Positions 49,892-59,112 of a stretch of 64,000 bases of DNA are shown in pieces. Origin of the DNA: an uncultured Muribaculaceae bacterium (GTDB lineage: Bacteria; Bacteroidota; Bacteroidia; Bacteroidales; Muribaculaceae); the NCBI GenBank assembly GCA_905233915.1, contig CAJOFM010000001.1:271492-335491 (forward strand), given 5' to 3'. The notes beneath the pieces were generated by a model. The model had not been told where the DNA came from, did not search any database, and saw only the letters and a program-made list of their open reading frames with translations. Both the position numbers and the translations under genes were made by a program. Numbering within the stretch: the stretch's first letter is position 1; every line of letters begins with the position of its first letter.

Positions 49892-51763
49892 CTAAAGTGT
49901 CAAGATGTAGGCGATTAAGGCTGTGACGTCGGCAACGTTGGTAAAGGTATCCTCGTTAAAGTCGGCTTTCACGTAGTCATAGTCGCTGTTCTCGGGCTCA
50001 GTTCCCAAGATAATGGAAATCAGAGCGGTCACATCCGTAACATTTACCTCGCCATCGCGGTTCACGTCACCCTTCTTGTCAACAACAACAGGCAGGATGG
50101 TGTAAGCGGCCTCGGCAATCGGGCTGTTGATGTAGTACTGCTTGGCGGCCATCGCCTTGATGGTCATGCTCTCGCTCACGGTGATCGGTTCGCCGTAAAC
50201 AGCACTCTCGGTAGTGGGCTCGCTGCCATCGGTGGTGTAATAGATGGTGGCGCCATCGGTAGCGCAAGCGATGGACACATTCTGCTCGCCAACGTATTCA
50301 CCGGCTGCGGGCGTGAACGTCGGGGTGTCCACAGTGGGCAGGGTGATGGTGTAGGTCGCGTTGGTTTCCTCACTGTCATGGCCGTTCAAGCTGGCCTTGG
50401 CGGTGATGGTGCAGTTCTCGGTGATGATGAACGGAGCGGCGTACTCCTGATATTCACCGTCGCCCACCTTGTAGAGGATGGTGGCATCCTCAGTCTCGGT
50501 GGTGATGGTCACGGTCTGTGCACCGTTGTAGGCACCGCTAGCGGGCGTAATCACAGGAGCGGCAACGGTAACAGGTAGCTCCCACGGGAACTCAGCTTCA
50601 GCATTCAGGATGAGCCAAGCCTTGTTGGCGGGCATGGCAGTGCCCGTAGCCTTGACAAAGCCCAGCTTACCCGATGCGGTGATGCCCAGCACATAATGAT
50701 TGGCGGTCACTGCGGTGTAGTGGTTGGCATTAAAGGAGCCTGTTCCGCTGGGCAGGGGATATGTCATTGTTCCATCCTGGTTGCAGTAATAGGTGCCGGC
50801 GAGCAGGTTGCCATCTGTTGGTGTGGTGACATCGGTTGCTTTGGGGGCATCGGCTCTGACTGACACGTCAGGGGCAGTGAATTCCGGAGCCCCGGTAGGG
50901 ACGAGCTGGCAGTCTGCTGGGTTGGCCGAACCGCATTCCAGCACGACGGGAGTAGCTGCGGGAACGGTACCGCCCGTGACAGCAATTTCATTATATTCAA
51001 TAACTCCGTTATTTACTGCAGTGATGGTGTAGGCTTTCTCAATGCAGCCACTCAGTTTAAAGGCATAGGGCACCTTGATGGTCGTGTAATACTTGCCGTT
51101 AAATTCTACTTCGGGCACAACATTGAAGTGGGTAACCGGCTCGATATACCATTTGGCGTTGGTGGCCGAGTTGGACTCGTTGATATCAAATGTGCCGTTG
51201 TTGTCCACAAAGTATCGGACACCCAAATTGGGATAGCCGACAAGAAACACGTATGTTGATGATTTCAATTCAATCGAGGCAGTGTACAGTGTGTTGGCAC
51301 CGCTGCCGCTCACTTTATTGATGGTGATGTAACGGTCCTTAAATTCGAGTGCAACGGAGCCAGGATAAGTGCCGGTTGTCAGCGTGAGCAGGCTGGTACC
51401 TTGGCCAATCAGGTTGTACTCGTAGTTGGAACTGTTAGTGTTCCTCTTTTTGGCATAAATCACCGCACCGGGATGAATCAGGTCGGCGTCATCAATCATG
51501 TGGATGTCAGTTTCCAGGTACCTGCCCACACAAGTCAAAGCACGAGCCTGTCCGGCGGAAGAGCTAGCCTGGCTCAGTCCACCGCAGGCGCTGCCGATAC
51601 AGGTCGTGAAGTTGAACTTGTCGTTGGCTAGCGAGATGTAATCGCTGGTGTTGGCAGCGTTGCGGAATCGGTAGAAACCCGTACCGTTGAGCTGGGCCAT
51701 GCCCGGCAATGCGCACAGCATCATCAGGCTTGCTGCATAGATGTTTCGTAAAGTCTGTTTCAT
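49892..51763 (-). CDS. Secreted protein with chitobiase-like beta-sandwich repeats and C-terminal dockerin-like domain
   Basis: I start at the ATG at 51763, where the signal peptide begins (MKQTLRNIYAASLMMLCALPGMAQ); the open frame extends 20 codons further upstream. In the 623-residue product, residues about 25-400 are beta-rich with no family I recognise (FYRFRNAANTSDYISLANDKFN). Two CHB_HEX_C_1-type repeats follow (TPASGAYNGAQTVTITTETEDATILYKV; TPAAGEYVGEQNVSIACATDGATIYYTTDGSEP). The end is a paired dockerin-like module (GDVNRDGEVNVTDVTALISIIL; ADFNEDTFTNVADVTALIAYIL). It is likely surface-exposed. Confidence 0.85.
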   Translation of the reverse strand: MKQTLRNIYAASLMMLCALPGMAQLNGTGFYRFRNAANTSDYISLANDKFNFTTCIGSACGGLSQASSSAGQARALTCVGRYLETDIHMIDDADLIHPGAVIYAKKRNTNSSNYEYNLIGQGTSLLTLTTGTYPGSVALEFKDRYITINKVSGSGANTLYTASIELKSSTYVFLVGYPNLGVRYFVDNNGTFDINESNSATNAKWYIEPVTHFNVVPEVEFNGKYYTTIKVPYAFKLSGCIEKAYTITAVNNGVIEYNEIAVTGGTVPAATPVVLECGSANPADCQLVPTGAPEFTAPDVSVRADAPKATDVTTPTDGNLLAGTYYCNQDGTMTYPLPSGTGSFNANHYTAVTANHYVLGITASGKLGFVKATGTAMPANKAWLILNAEAEFPWELPVTVAAPVITPASGAYNGAQTVTITTETEDATILYKVGDGEYQEYAAPFIITENCTITAKASLNGHDSEETNATYTITLPTVDTPTFTPAAGEYVGEQNVSIACATDGATIYYTTDGSEPTTESAVYGEPITVSESMTIKAMAAKQYYINSPIAEAAYTILPVVVDKKGDVNRDGEVNVTDVTALISIILGTEPENSDYDYVKADFNEDTFTNVADVTALIAYILTL

Positions 51764-51810
51764 AATATGGATTATCTGGTTTTTAAGTTTATAGTTTTTT
51801 CTAAAAAGAA

Positions 51811-51864
51811 GTGGGCAATTCACTTCATCCCAGCATGTGGCATGGAATGCCGCGAATTGCCCAC
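51811..51864 (-). terminator. Terminator of the 1882-residue protein gene
   Basis: GTGGGCAATTC (51811-51821) and GAATTGCCCAC (51854-51864) are exact inverses. On the minus strand the stem is followed by TTCTTTTT. The long loop contains CATTCCATGCCACATG, which can fold further. Confidence 0.8.
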
Positions 51865-51886
51865 AACGGTTTTTTAAGAAAGGGTA

Positions 51887-54800
51887 TTATTTACCTAAGA
51901 TGTAAGCAATCATGGCTGTGACGTCAGCAACGTTGATACGGCCGCTGTTGTCGAAGTCGGCTGCGTCATAGTCATAGTTGTTGTTCTCGGGTGCGGTACC
52001 CAGGACGATGGAAATGGTTGCGGTAACATCCACTACGTTCCACAGACCATCGCGGGTCACATCCTTACCAAGCAACAGCTTCACGGGGTTGAACTTGTCA
52101 CTTGCCAGGAATGCCTGGTTGATGGGTGCGGTCCACTCGCTGTAGAAGCCGATGCCGTCCTCATCCTTGCCCAGTGTGCGGACAACGCAATCCTCCTCGC
52201 CCAGTTCGTTTTCAACAACGCACTCCTTCAGGTCATCGTTGCTCAGAGCCCAGAAGTACTTGTTGTTAACAGTACCCGAGGTCTTGATCATCAGGTAGCC
52301 ATACTTGTTGAGCAGTTCCTGATAGAAGGAAGAATTCTCGCCAAAGACAGTGGCTACCATGTTGAACATACCCTCAACCTGCGGGGTCTTGATCTCATAG
52401 GTGTTGATGAAGTAGTCAGCACCCACGAGCAGGTTACCGGTAACGTCGGCATTGCCAGCGGCGGCAATGGTCAGCTCTACGTCACCAGCGGCGTTCGACT
52501 TGAGCAGGACAGGAGTCTGTGCGGGAATCGTGCCCTCGAGGGCCTCGATAGCACCCACGCCATTGTTGTTGACCTTGGTCACCTTGTAGGCCTTCACGCC
52601 CTCGGGCAGGTTGTAAGCGAAGTCGGTGTACAGGGTGGTGTAATACAACCTGTCGTCCATGGTCATGTTGCTGTCGAAGTTCACGGTGAACTTGTCGCGC
52701 GGAGTGAGCGTCCAGACGGTGCGGGGCTGGTTGTTGTTGATGTCAACATTACCCTCGCTGATGTAGTCGATCTGGTTGTTGTCCTGAACGATGTAGTACT
52801 TGAAGTCGGGACGGATCTGCTCGATCTTGTCGATGTACTGAGCGAACTCACCCAGCTTGTCCTTGTTTTCAATGAAGGTCTGGTTGTTCTTCAACCTCTC
52901 CCAGTAGGTCATTGCGGTCTCATAGGCAAATGCCCAAACATACTTCTTGTTGTTGAGAACTTGACGATAGAAGTCCATCGTCGTTGCCTCGTCAACAGGC
53001 TTGATCAGATCAGCATCGACGAGCGCGCTGTCCATGCGTTGCCAGGTCTGGAGCAGGCTGAAGGGCTGCAGGATGCTGGCACCACGGCCGCCGGTCTTCT
53101 CGAGCACCTTCTCGATAGCGCTGTTGATGAAGGCCTCAAGCTGCGGCAGCTTGGCCTCTACCTTGTCCTTGTGGTCGCGGTAGAAGTCAACCACGTGCTG
53201 CATGCTCGGGGTCTTGCCATACAGACGGTAACCGCCCTCGGCAGCCTCTACATACAGGTGATGGTCGAAGCACTCGTCAAACTTGGCCATGATGGAGTCA
53301 AGGCCTTCATTACCCAGAATCTCGCCAGTGCCCTCGGCATGGAGTTTGTCAACGGCCATTTGAACGATTTCGGGAACATAGCGCATAGCGCGGTCGGCAT
53401 AGCCCTGCAGGTCAGCTGCCTGTGAGCGCAGCGACTGTACCTGTCCATGCTCGTCGGTCTTGAGGTAAACCACGGTACCTGCCATCTTGTCGATGTTGGC
53501 TTCGTTAGCGAAGGTGATGGTCTTGCGGCCAGCCACGTTCACAAACTTCTGGTTACCGTTGTTCATTACCTTGAAGTAGCCGTCAATCGGCTCCATCGTC
53601 GGCTTCACCTCGGGAATGTCGATAACATAGGTGGCAGTAGCCGAGCTAGCGGTCATACCATCCATCTCGGCCATGACTTGGATGGTCATGTCCTTGTCAA
53701 CATTCACGGTGTTGCCCTCGGCCCAGTTGTTGCCGCCATCGGTGCTGTACTTGATGGTGGCACCCTGGGTAGCGCAGTTGATGATTACGGTCTGAGGACC
53801 GGTGTAAGAACCGGATACCAGACTGAACGTCGGCGTTGCAACAACAGGCTTAGCAGTTACGTTGATGGTGTAGCTTGCCTCGCCAGCGAGGTACTCGGTG
53901 GTAGCCTTCGATGTGGCGGTGATGGTAGCTTCGCCGGCACCAACGATGGTCACGTTGCCCTCGTTGTCAACCTTTGCAACAGTCGTGTCGCTGCTCTCGT
54001 AGGTAACAGTCAGTCTGTTGGGATTCTGCAGCGTGGGCAGCTGAACGTCCTCGCCATAGACAGTCTCAACATCAGGCTCATCGCCATAGGTCAAGCCAGC
54101 GGCCTTCTTGACCAATACCGTGATGGTGTAGGAAGCCGAGTCGGCCTCATAGACATCGTTACCGGCAAACTTGGCGGTAATGGTAGCCTCGCCAGGAGCG
54201 GCAGCGGTAACGACGCCAGTCGATGCGTCAACCGTGGCAACAGCTGCATTGCTGCTGCTGTAGGCTACGGTATATTCATCGCCCTCAGGCAGGTTCTTCA
54301 ATGCGGGCTCGGTAACGTCCTGACCCACATAGGCCTGAGTACTGGTCGGCTCAAATGCCAGACCCATCGTCTTCTTGGCTACCTTGATGGTGTAGCTTGC
54401 CTCACCAGCCAGGTACTCATCATTACCGGCGAAGGTGGCGGTAATGGTAGTTTGACCAGCACCTACGATGGTCACTTCGCCAGATTCGTTAACGGTTGCC
54501 ACATCAGTATTGATGCTGGTATAGGTGATGGGCGATACATTGTGAGGATTGATCAGCGTGGGCTCCTCAAAGGTCTCATCACCAACAGTAGCGGTCTTTA
54601 CAACAGCCTCCTCGCCATAACTCAACTCACAAGCAACAGGCTCCTGAGTGCTAGGCTTCTCTACATAGAGATAAATATCCTTCTGGCCACTCGCATAGCA
54701 AGAATAAATATCACTTCCTGAATTGTATCTCAAGTAACGTTGATTTGCAGTTGTATTAAACTCAACAGTTGCTACGCCGTCACTTGCAATTGAAATGGTT

Positions 54801-57535
54801 GCTTGATCGTTGGTTGTGGGATCTTTTTTCGTTCTCAGATAGTTGCCACCACCTGGAGCATAGAGATAACCTTCGGTCTTTCTTGTTCTGAGGTACCAGT
54901 AATCACCAGTTTTCTCGAGGGTGATGATTTCGGTTTCATCTTGTGCCGTAATCGTTAAGCCATCTTCAACGGTCTGATTAACTACACCGCGATTGTTTGA
55001 CTTTTGATTCGTGCTCAAAACGCTGGTAGTAGTAACCTCATTTTTATCTGCGATGATGATTTGCTTACCATCTTCGAGCTGATTGATGTTGGTCACGAGG
55101 ACAAACTTGCTTGCAAGAGGAGCCAGAGGTTCGGTAAACGTGTAGGTGCCCTCTGCAGTTGCCGTCTTGCCATTGTTGGTAACGGTAACAAACAGGGTTA
55201 CCTCACCTGCGGTCTCGCTGGTCACATTGATGACATTGCCGTCAGTCAGCGTGGTCTCAGTACCGTTCTCACCAATCTTATAAGTAACGGTATAGCTGCC
55301 ATCAGCGTTCTCAACATTGACGGTCACTGGGATAGTTTCGCCCACAGTAGCGGTCGTGGTCTCGGACTCCAGGGTGACTTTCAACTCCTTAGGAGTAACA
55401 TCCTTAGCCGAGATGGGGTAGAATTGAAGCTTGTTGTAATAGCTAACAATGCCAATTACATCGTAAACCTTACCCTCTTCGAAAGCGAAATTGAAGTTGA
55501 ATTTATTATACAATTCAACAGTATTGCCTGCATTATCAACAATCTTGTCGACGCCTACAAACTTCACGTACTTGTTGATGTCGGTCTCAGGGTTGATTGT
55601 CTCAATAACCTCGGGATCGAAATCAGCAGTACCGTCCTTCTCGAGACCAACAGCATCGGTAAGTTCAGTTAAGCCATTGTATTCAGACCTCTTAGCGGTC
55701 CAGCCAGCATTGATAACATCGCCAGCTTCAAAGTCTGCGCCATTGGCTGCAGCATAGATATAACCAGCGGTGGTCGAGCCGTTGCGATTTGCAACGTCAC
55801 GTATCCATAGGTTCTTACCCTGCTTGTGGGTTACCACAACACGACCATTGAACTTGAAGGTCTCACCCTCTGCGAAGGCATTGGCCTCCGTCAGGTTAGC
55901 AACGCCATTTGAGGTGACGGTGAACGTCTTCTCGGCAGCGTTAATGGTGATTTTGTAATCACCAGGCTGATTGAACTTGACGGGATAATACTGGCCACTT
56001 GTCTCGGTTGCAAGATGATTGTCAGTACTCTCGCCATAGATCCAATCTGCGCTGTTAGATGCACCAAAGAACAGACGGTTGTTACCATTGTTCCAGTCGT
56101 AGGTGGCATCTGTCGTCCTGGCGAACATGATGCATGAGCCAGGATTGGTGATGGTAACGGTCTTGCTGTACTCGCCGTTATTATAGTCCATCTTGACACC
56201 GTTGGCCCAGCCCCAGAGATTGCCATCGCGATAATCACCCACGATGTAGATATCGGGCTGATAGGTTACAGTAACCTGTGCTACTTCATCTTCTTCACTG
56301 TCGAGCTTGTTGGTGCCCATGGTGACTGTTGACGTTGCCGTCAAGTCGCGGCCGTTATAGGCCACGGCAACAGTACCATTCAACTTTTCCTCATCGTTTG
56401 GGATGAAGTACCAATGGCCATCCTCATTATTTCTAAAGTCGTTGGTGCTTGAGGACAATGTGCGGGTGAACACGTCACCGTTGGTAAGTTCCACGCCCAC
56501 ATTATCGTTCAGGTTTTCACCCGTCACGTTAAACGAGCCGCCACCCTCACCAATCGTCAAGCTAGCCGTGCTAACCGACAACGACGGTGGAGTTACAGGA
56601 GCAACTGTCTCCTCCTGGACATAGAGTTGTGCATTAGTGTATGAGGTGCTGCTATAGGGAGCAAAATTAGTGCCATTTAATCGAATGTTATACTTATAAT
56701 CCGATGATGCACATTTCACAGTATAGCTTTCGTTCACTAAATTGAAAGTCCAGCTATAATCACGACCAGCGGATGCGCTGGTGGCGAATTTGCCGTTACC
56801 AGAACATCCCAAGTAGCTGCCATTAAGCATTAATGTATAGCCATATGTGCCCGAACCGAGTTCAAACTCAGCAACAGCAGTGCCAGCAATGTCAACGGTA
56901 TTGTTGTCAACATTTACGGCAATACCAGGAGCGGTTGATCCGCTAGCAGGTGTGCCCATAGCATAACCATTTGCAACAAGAATATACTTCTTGCCAGATA
57001 CAATCTGGTCAGCACTGGTTACCTTCACATAGTTGTTGGCATCCGGTTGAGGCTCCTCAATTGTCACAACTACCTTATGAAATCTTACTTGATAACCTGA
57101 TTCTGATGTAACAGTGAAAACAACGGAATTGGAGTTTCCATTCCAATTGGCTTCGGCAGGAGATGTTGTTTTAGTAATAGTATAGTTGTCATCATTAGAA
57201 CTCCAGTTCTTCAAACCGCCCGATTTTGCCGATGATCCTGTTGTGCCTGTAAAATCAATATTTGTTATTGTATATCCTTCAGCACAAGAAATGGTCAGAG
57301 TATTATTAGGATATATCCTAATCTCATCAGAGTTACTATTATACACAGGGCAATTGTTTGTGTTTGTCCCTATACTAAAAGTAAGAGTAACACCTTGAGA
57401 TGATACATTTTGTTTGTACTGAGTAATTCCAGCTAAATTGCCATAGCCATTACTTGTTTCAAACGTCACATCTGTTGCCCAGCCGACACCGAATGCCAGC
57501 AGGGCCGTTAAGAAAAATGTTAGAAACTTTCTCAT
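51887..57535 (-). CDS. Very large modular secreted protein (lectin-like, OB-like, Big_2 and chitobiase-like modules, dockerin-like end)
   Basis: The 1882-residue protein has a signal peptide (MRKFLTFFLTALLAFGVGWA). Modules in order: a beta-sandwich (about 20-160); a trefoil-like module (about 165-310, YVKVTSADQIVSGKKYILVANG); a SusE-like segment (PDIYIVGDYRDGNLWGWANG); an OB-like module (about 547-632, FNGRVVVTHKQGKNLWIRDV). A second trefoil-like module follows (about 808-960). Three Big_2 repeats come next (about 970-1220, DVATVNESGEVTIVGAGQTTITATFAGNDEYLAGEASYTI), then one chitobiase-like repeat and an unknown helical region (about 1380-1560). The end is dockerin-like (TRDGLWNVVDVTATISIVLG; DFDNSGRINVADVTAMIAYILG). 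Probably a surface glycan- or matrix-binding protein. Confidence 0.88.
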   Translation of the reverse strand: MRKFLTFFLTALLAFGVGWATDVTFETSNGYGNLAGITQYKQNVSSQGVTLTFSIGTNTNNCPVYNSNSDEIRIYPNNTLTISCAEGYTITNIDFTGTTGSSAKSGGLKNWSSNDDNYTITKTTSPAEANWNGNSNSVVFTVTSESGYQVRFHKVVVTIEEPQPDANNYVKVTSADQIVSGKKYILVANGYAMGTPASGSTAPGIAVNVDNNTVDIAGTAVAEFELGSGTYGYTLMLNGSYLGCSGNGKFATSASAGRDYSWTFNLVNESYTVKCASSDYKYNIRLNGTNFAPYSSTSYTNAQLYVQEETVAPVTPPSLSVSTASLTIGEGGGSFNVTGENLNDNVGVELTNGDVFTRTLSSSTNDFRNNEDGHWYFIPNDEEKLNGTVAVAYNGRDLTATSTVTMGTNKLDSEEDEVAQVTVTYQPDIYIVGDYRDGNLWGWANGVKMDYNNGEYSKTVTITNPGSCIMFARTTDATYDWNNGNNRLFFGASNSADWIYGESTDNHLATETSGQYYPVKFNQPGDYKITINAAEKTFTVTSNGVANLTEANAFAEGETFKFNGRVVVTHKQGKNLWIRDVANRNGSTTAGYIYAAANGADFEAGDVINAGWTAKRSEYNGLTELTDAVGLEKDGTADFDPEVIETINPETDINKYVKFVGVDKIVDNAGNTVELYNKFNFNFAFEEGKVYDVIGIVSYYNKLQFYPISAKDVTPKELKVTLESETTTATVGETIPVTVNVENADGSYTVTYKIGENGTETTLTDGNVINVTSETAGEVTLFVTVTNNGKTATAEGTYTFTEPLAPLASKFVLVTNINQLEDGKQIIIADKNEVTTTSVLSTNQKSNNRGVVNQTVEDGLTITAQDETEIITLEKTGDYWYLRTRKTEGYLYAPGGGNYLRTKKDPTTNDQATISIASDGVATVEFNTTANQRYLRYNSGSDIYSCYASGQKDIYLYVEKPSTQEPVACELSYGEEAVVKTATVGDETFEEPTLINPHNVSPITYTSINTDVATVNESGEVTIVGAGQTTITATFAGNDEYLAGEASYTIKVAKKTMGLAFEPTSTQAYVGQDVTEPALKNLPEGDEYTVAYSSSNAAVATVDASTGVVTAAAPGEATITAKFAGNDVYEADSASYTITVLVKKAAGLTYGDEPDVETVYGEDVQLPTLQNPNRLTVTYESSDTTVAKVDNEGNVTIVGAGEATITATSKATTEYLAGEASYTINVTAKPVVATPTFSLVSGSYTGPQTVIINCATQGATIKYSTDGGNNWAEGNTVNVDKDMTIQVMAEMDGMTASSATATYVIDIPEVKPTMEPIDGYFKVMNNGNQKFVNVAGRKTITFANEANIDKMAGTVVYLKTDEHGQVQSLRSQAADLQGYADRAMRYVPEIVQMAVDKLHAEGTGEILGNEGLDSIMAKFDECFDHHLYVEAAEGGYRLYGKTPSMQHVVDFYRDHKDKVEAKLPQLEAFINSAIEKVLEKTGGRGASILQPFSLLQTWQRMDSALVDADLIKPVDEATTMDFYRQVLNNKKYVWAFAYETAMTYWERLKNNQTFIENKDKLGEFAQYIDKIEQIRPDFKYYIVQDNNQIDYISEGNVDINNNQPRTVWTLTPRDKFTVNFDSNMTMDDRLYYTTLYTDFAYNLPEGVKAYKVTKVNNNGVGAIEALEGTIPAQTPVLLKSNAAGDVELTIAAAGNADVTGNLLVGADYFINTYEIKTPQVEGMFNMVATVFGENSSFYQELLNKYGYLMIKTSGTVNNKYFWALSNDDLKECVVENELGEEDCVVRTLGKDEDGIGFYSEWTAPINQAFLASDKFNPVKLLLGKDVTRDGLWNVVDVTATISIVLGTAPENNNYDYDAADFDNSGRINVADVTAMIAYILGK

Positions 57536-57616
57536 AATAAATTGAAAATTAAAAGGTTAATAAAATATGAAATAAATAAAAATGAAATTCTCACAAGTTT
57601 TTCAGTTACAATGCGG

Positions 57617-57647
57617 CAAATTTATTAAAAAAATACGATATATCCAA
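57617..57647 (-). promoter_or_regulatory. Promoter of the 1882-residue protein gene
   Basis: On the minus strand TAAATTTG (57617-57624) matches TAnnTTTG, with TTG (57645-57647) 20 bp upstream. The leader is about 75 nt. Confidence 0.6.
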
Positions 57648-57739
57648 TGAATTGACGACGTTTTTATTAACAATTAGCTACATTTTTCAAGAATGGGATA
57701 ACAGCCGCGATTAGGGGTAAAAAGGCGGGCTAGACATAC

Positions 57740-57985
57740 GGGCTACCGCCCGCAATACCGGACACGACGGGGCTTTCAATGGGCTGCCGCCCGCAATACC
57801 GGACACGGCGGGGCTTTCAACGGGCTGCCGCCCGCAATACCGGACACGACGGGGCTTTCAATGGGCTGCCGCCCGCAATACCGGACACGACGGGGCCTTC
57901 AATGGGCTGCCGCCCGCAATACCGGACACGACGGGGCCTTCAATGGGCTGCCGCCCGCAATACTTGACGGGGCGGGCTGGCGATT
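57740..57985. repeat. Tandem array of six 41-bp palindromic units
   Basis: GGGCTGCCGCCCGCAATACC starts at 57740 (with A for G at the sixth base), 57781, 57822, 57863, 57904 and 57945, exactly 41 bp apart. The last unit diverges after about 20 bases. Each unit begins with a small hairpin, CGGGC-TGCC-GCCCG or GGGC-TGCC-GCCC depending on the preceding base, followed by CAATAC and then CGGACACGACGGGG. There are no unique spacers, so it is not CRISPR. Similar hairpins lie beyond the adjacent transposase-like gene. The region 57648-57735 is AT-rich with nothing I can name. Confidence 0.9.
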
Positions 57986-58011
57986 GGGAAACGGGGATGG
58001 GGTGTTGTGGT

Positions 58012-58033
58012 ATTGCGAGCTGTTGCTCGTAAT
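58012..58033. repeat. Inverted REP-like hairpin next to the array
   Basis: ATTGCGAGC-TGTT-GCTCGTAAT (9-bp stem, one G-T pair) resembles the array unit read on the opposite strand (ATTGCGGGCGGCAGCCCGT). It lies just before the stop codon side of the transposase-like gene, giving head-to-head REP units. Confidence 0.65.
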
Positions 58034-58043
58034 GGGGTGGGGA

Positions 58044-59024
58044 TTAGGTGGTGCGCCAGTTGCCGTCGCTGATGTGACGGGCGAGGTCGTTGAGGAAGAG
58101 GCATTGGGCGCGGGTGATGCGGCGCCTGTCGTCGTGATGGGGCCAGGGAGCGATGATGAGTAGCCGTCCTTGAGCACAGGCGTCAAACTGGCGGCCGCTG
58201 GGCTTCTGCATGGGAGCGAAGCCGTTCTCGATGAGGATGATGATGGGGTAACCGGCTTGGAATGCTCGTGCCATGACTTCTTTCTCGCCTGGACTGATGC
58301 AGGGCGAGACGAGGACGGCTCCGCGACTGGCGATGGTGAGGAAGCGTAGGCATTGTGCCTCAATCTCGTCATCGGTGAGGGAGCGCGAGCACTTGACGTT
58401 GACCTTGTCGGGAAAGTCGAGCAGGAACCAGTTGCCCATCACTGTGACGGGTGTGGTGCCGATGGTGATGCCGGTGTGTGTTGTGAATAGCTGGGGATTG
58501 TTGTGCTTGATCCAGAGCCTGCGGGGGTTGTCGTCGAGGTATTTGAACCAGCGGTCGAGTTGGCCGGCGCCGCGCAGGATGCGGTCGTTGTAGCCTTCTT
58601 CCCACAGGCCGTTGGCGCCGTAAGCGTCATGGCAGCCTTTCTTGAAGCCGAGGATGACGTGCCCCAAGTGGCGTGTCATGGGTCGCGTGACGTGGATGAT
58701 GCCGTGGATGTGGTCAGGCATGGGTTGGAAGGCGAGGAGCTTGACCTCAGGGTGGAAGCGAGGCAACTCGAGCCATGCCTGTTTGACCTGGCGACCAAGC
58801 TCTGAGAGCTTGATCCAGGGCTGTGCGTGGTGGTCGTCAGGCGGGCATAGTGTGCCCAATAGAGGACGGCGACCCTCAATGCAGAGGGTCACCATGTAAA
58901 TCGCCACGCCGCGGTAGTCGTGCCCTGGGTCGCGCCGCTTCATGGAGGGCTTGACGGCGAGCTCGGGGTGGCTCTGGAACCATCGCTTGCGGCGCTCGTT
59001 GCGGCTGTTAGGGTCATTGCTCAT
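58044..59024 (-). CDS. REP-associated transposase-like HUH protein with DprA/SLOG-like C-terminal domain (copy 2)
   Basis: The 326-residue paralogue of the gene at 44557-45609 has an HUH motif, MPDHIHGII (H105, H107), and a candidate catalytic tyrosine Y162 in WFKYLDDNPRRLW. The N-terminal HDYRGVAIYMVTLCIEGRRPLLG is typical of REP transposases. The added domain (about 195-320) reads GAVLVSPCISPGEKEVMARAFQAGYPIIILIENGF, QGRLLIIAPW, RITRAQCLFLNDLARHI. This follows the order of DprA motifs (GxPxIAVLxxGL, GxLLSE.P, RNRIIAGL) without being identical. It lacks the palindrome-coded insertion of copy 1. REP-like hairpins sit on both sides, as expected of such a gene and its substrate. Confidence 0.82.
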   Translation of the reverse strand: MSNDPNSRNERRKRWFQSHPELAVKPSMKRRDPGHDYRGVAIYMVTLCIEGRRPLLGTLCPPDDHHAQPWIKLSELGRQVKQAWLELPRFHPEVKLLAFQPMPDHIHGIIHVTRPMTRHLGHVILGFKKGCHDAYGANGLWEEGYNDRILRGAGQLDRWFKYLDDNPRRLWIKHNNPQLFTTHTGITIGTTPVTVMGNWFLLDFPDKVNVKCSRSLTDDEIEAQCLRFLTIASRGAVLVSPCISPGEKEVMARAFQAGYPIIILIENGFAPMQKPSGRQFDACAQGRLLIIAPWPHHDDRRRITRAQCLFLNDLARHISDGNWRTT

Positions 59025-59046
59025 GGCTGTAGAGGCGGTTTCTTTT

Positions 59047-59100
59047 TACGGGCTGCTGCCCGCAATACTGGACTCTTTTACGGGCTGCCGTCCGCAATAC
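59047..59100. repeat. Two REP units upstream of the transposase-like gene
   Basis: TACGGGCTGCTGCCCGCAAT (59047 on) and TACGGGCTGCCGTCCGCAAT (59079 on) are separated by GGACTCTTT, a 32-bp period. They match the units of the 41-bp array on the other side of the gene. Confidence 0.85.
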
Positions 59101-59112
59101 TCGACGCGGTGG

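Noticed and set aside
53447-54721. Antisense open frame (424 codons) opposite the Big_2 repeats of the giant protein
   Set aside because: It mirrors the repeated GTT/ACC-rich coding sequence; there is no signal, domain or promoter, and the sense product has clear modules.
57740-57985. CRISPR array
   Set aside because: Units are contiguous 41-bp repeats with no unique spacers, and no cas genes are nearby.
57779-58163. Small proteins encoded in the 41-bp array
   Set aside because: Repetitive PQYRTRRG-like translations arise only because three 41-bp units make an in-frame period; no start context or family.
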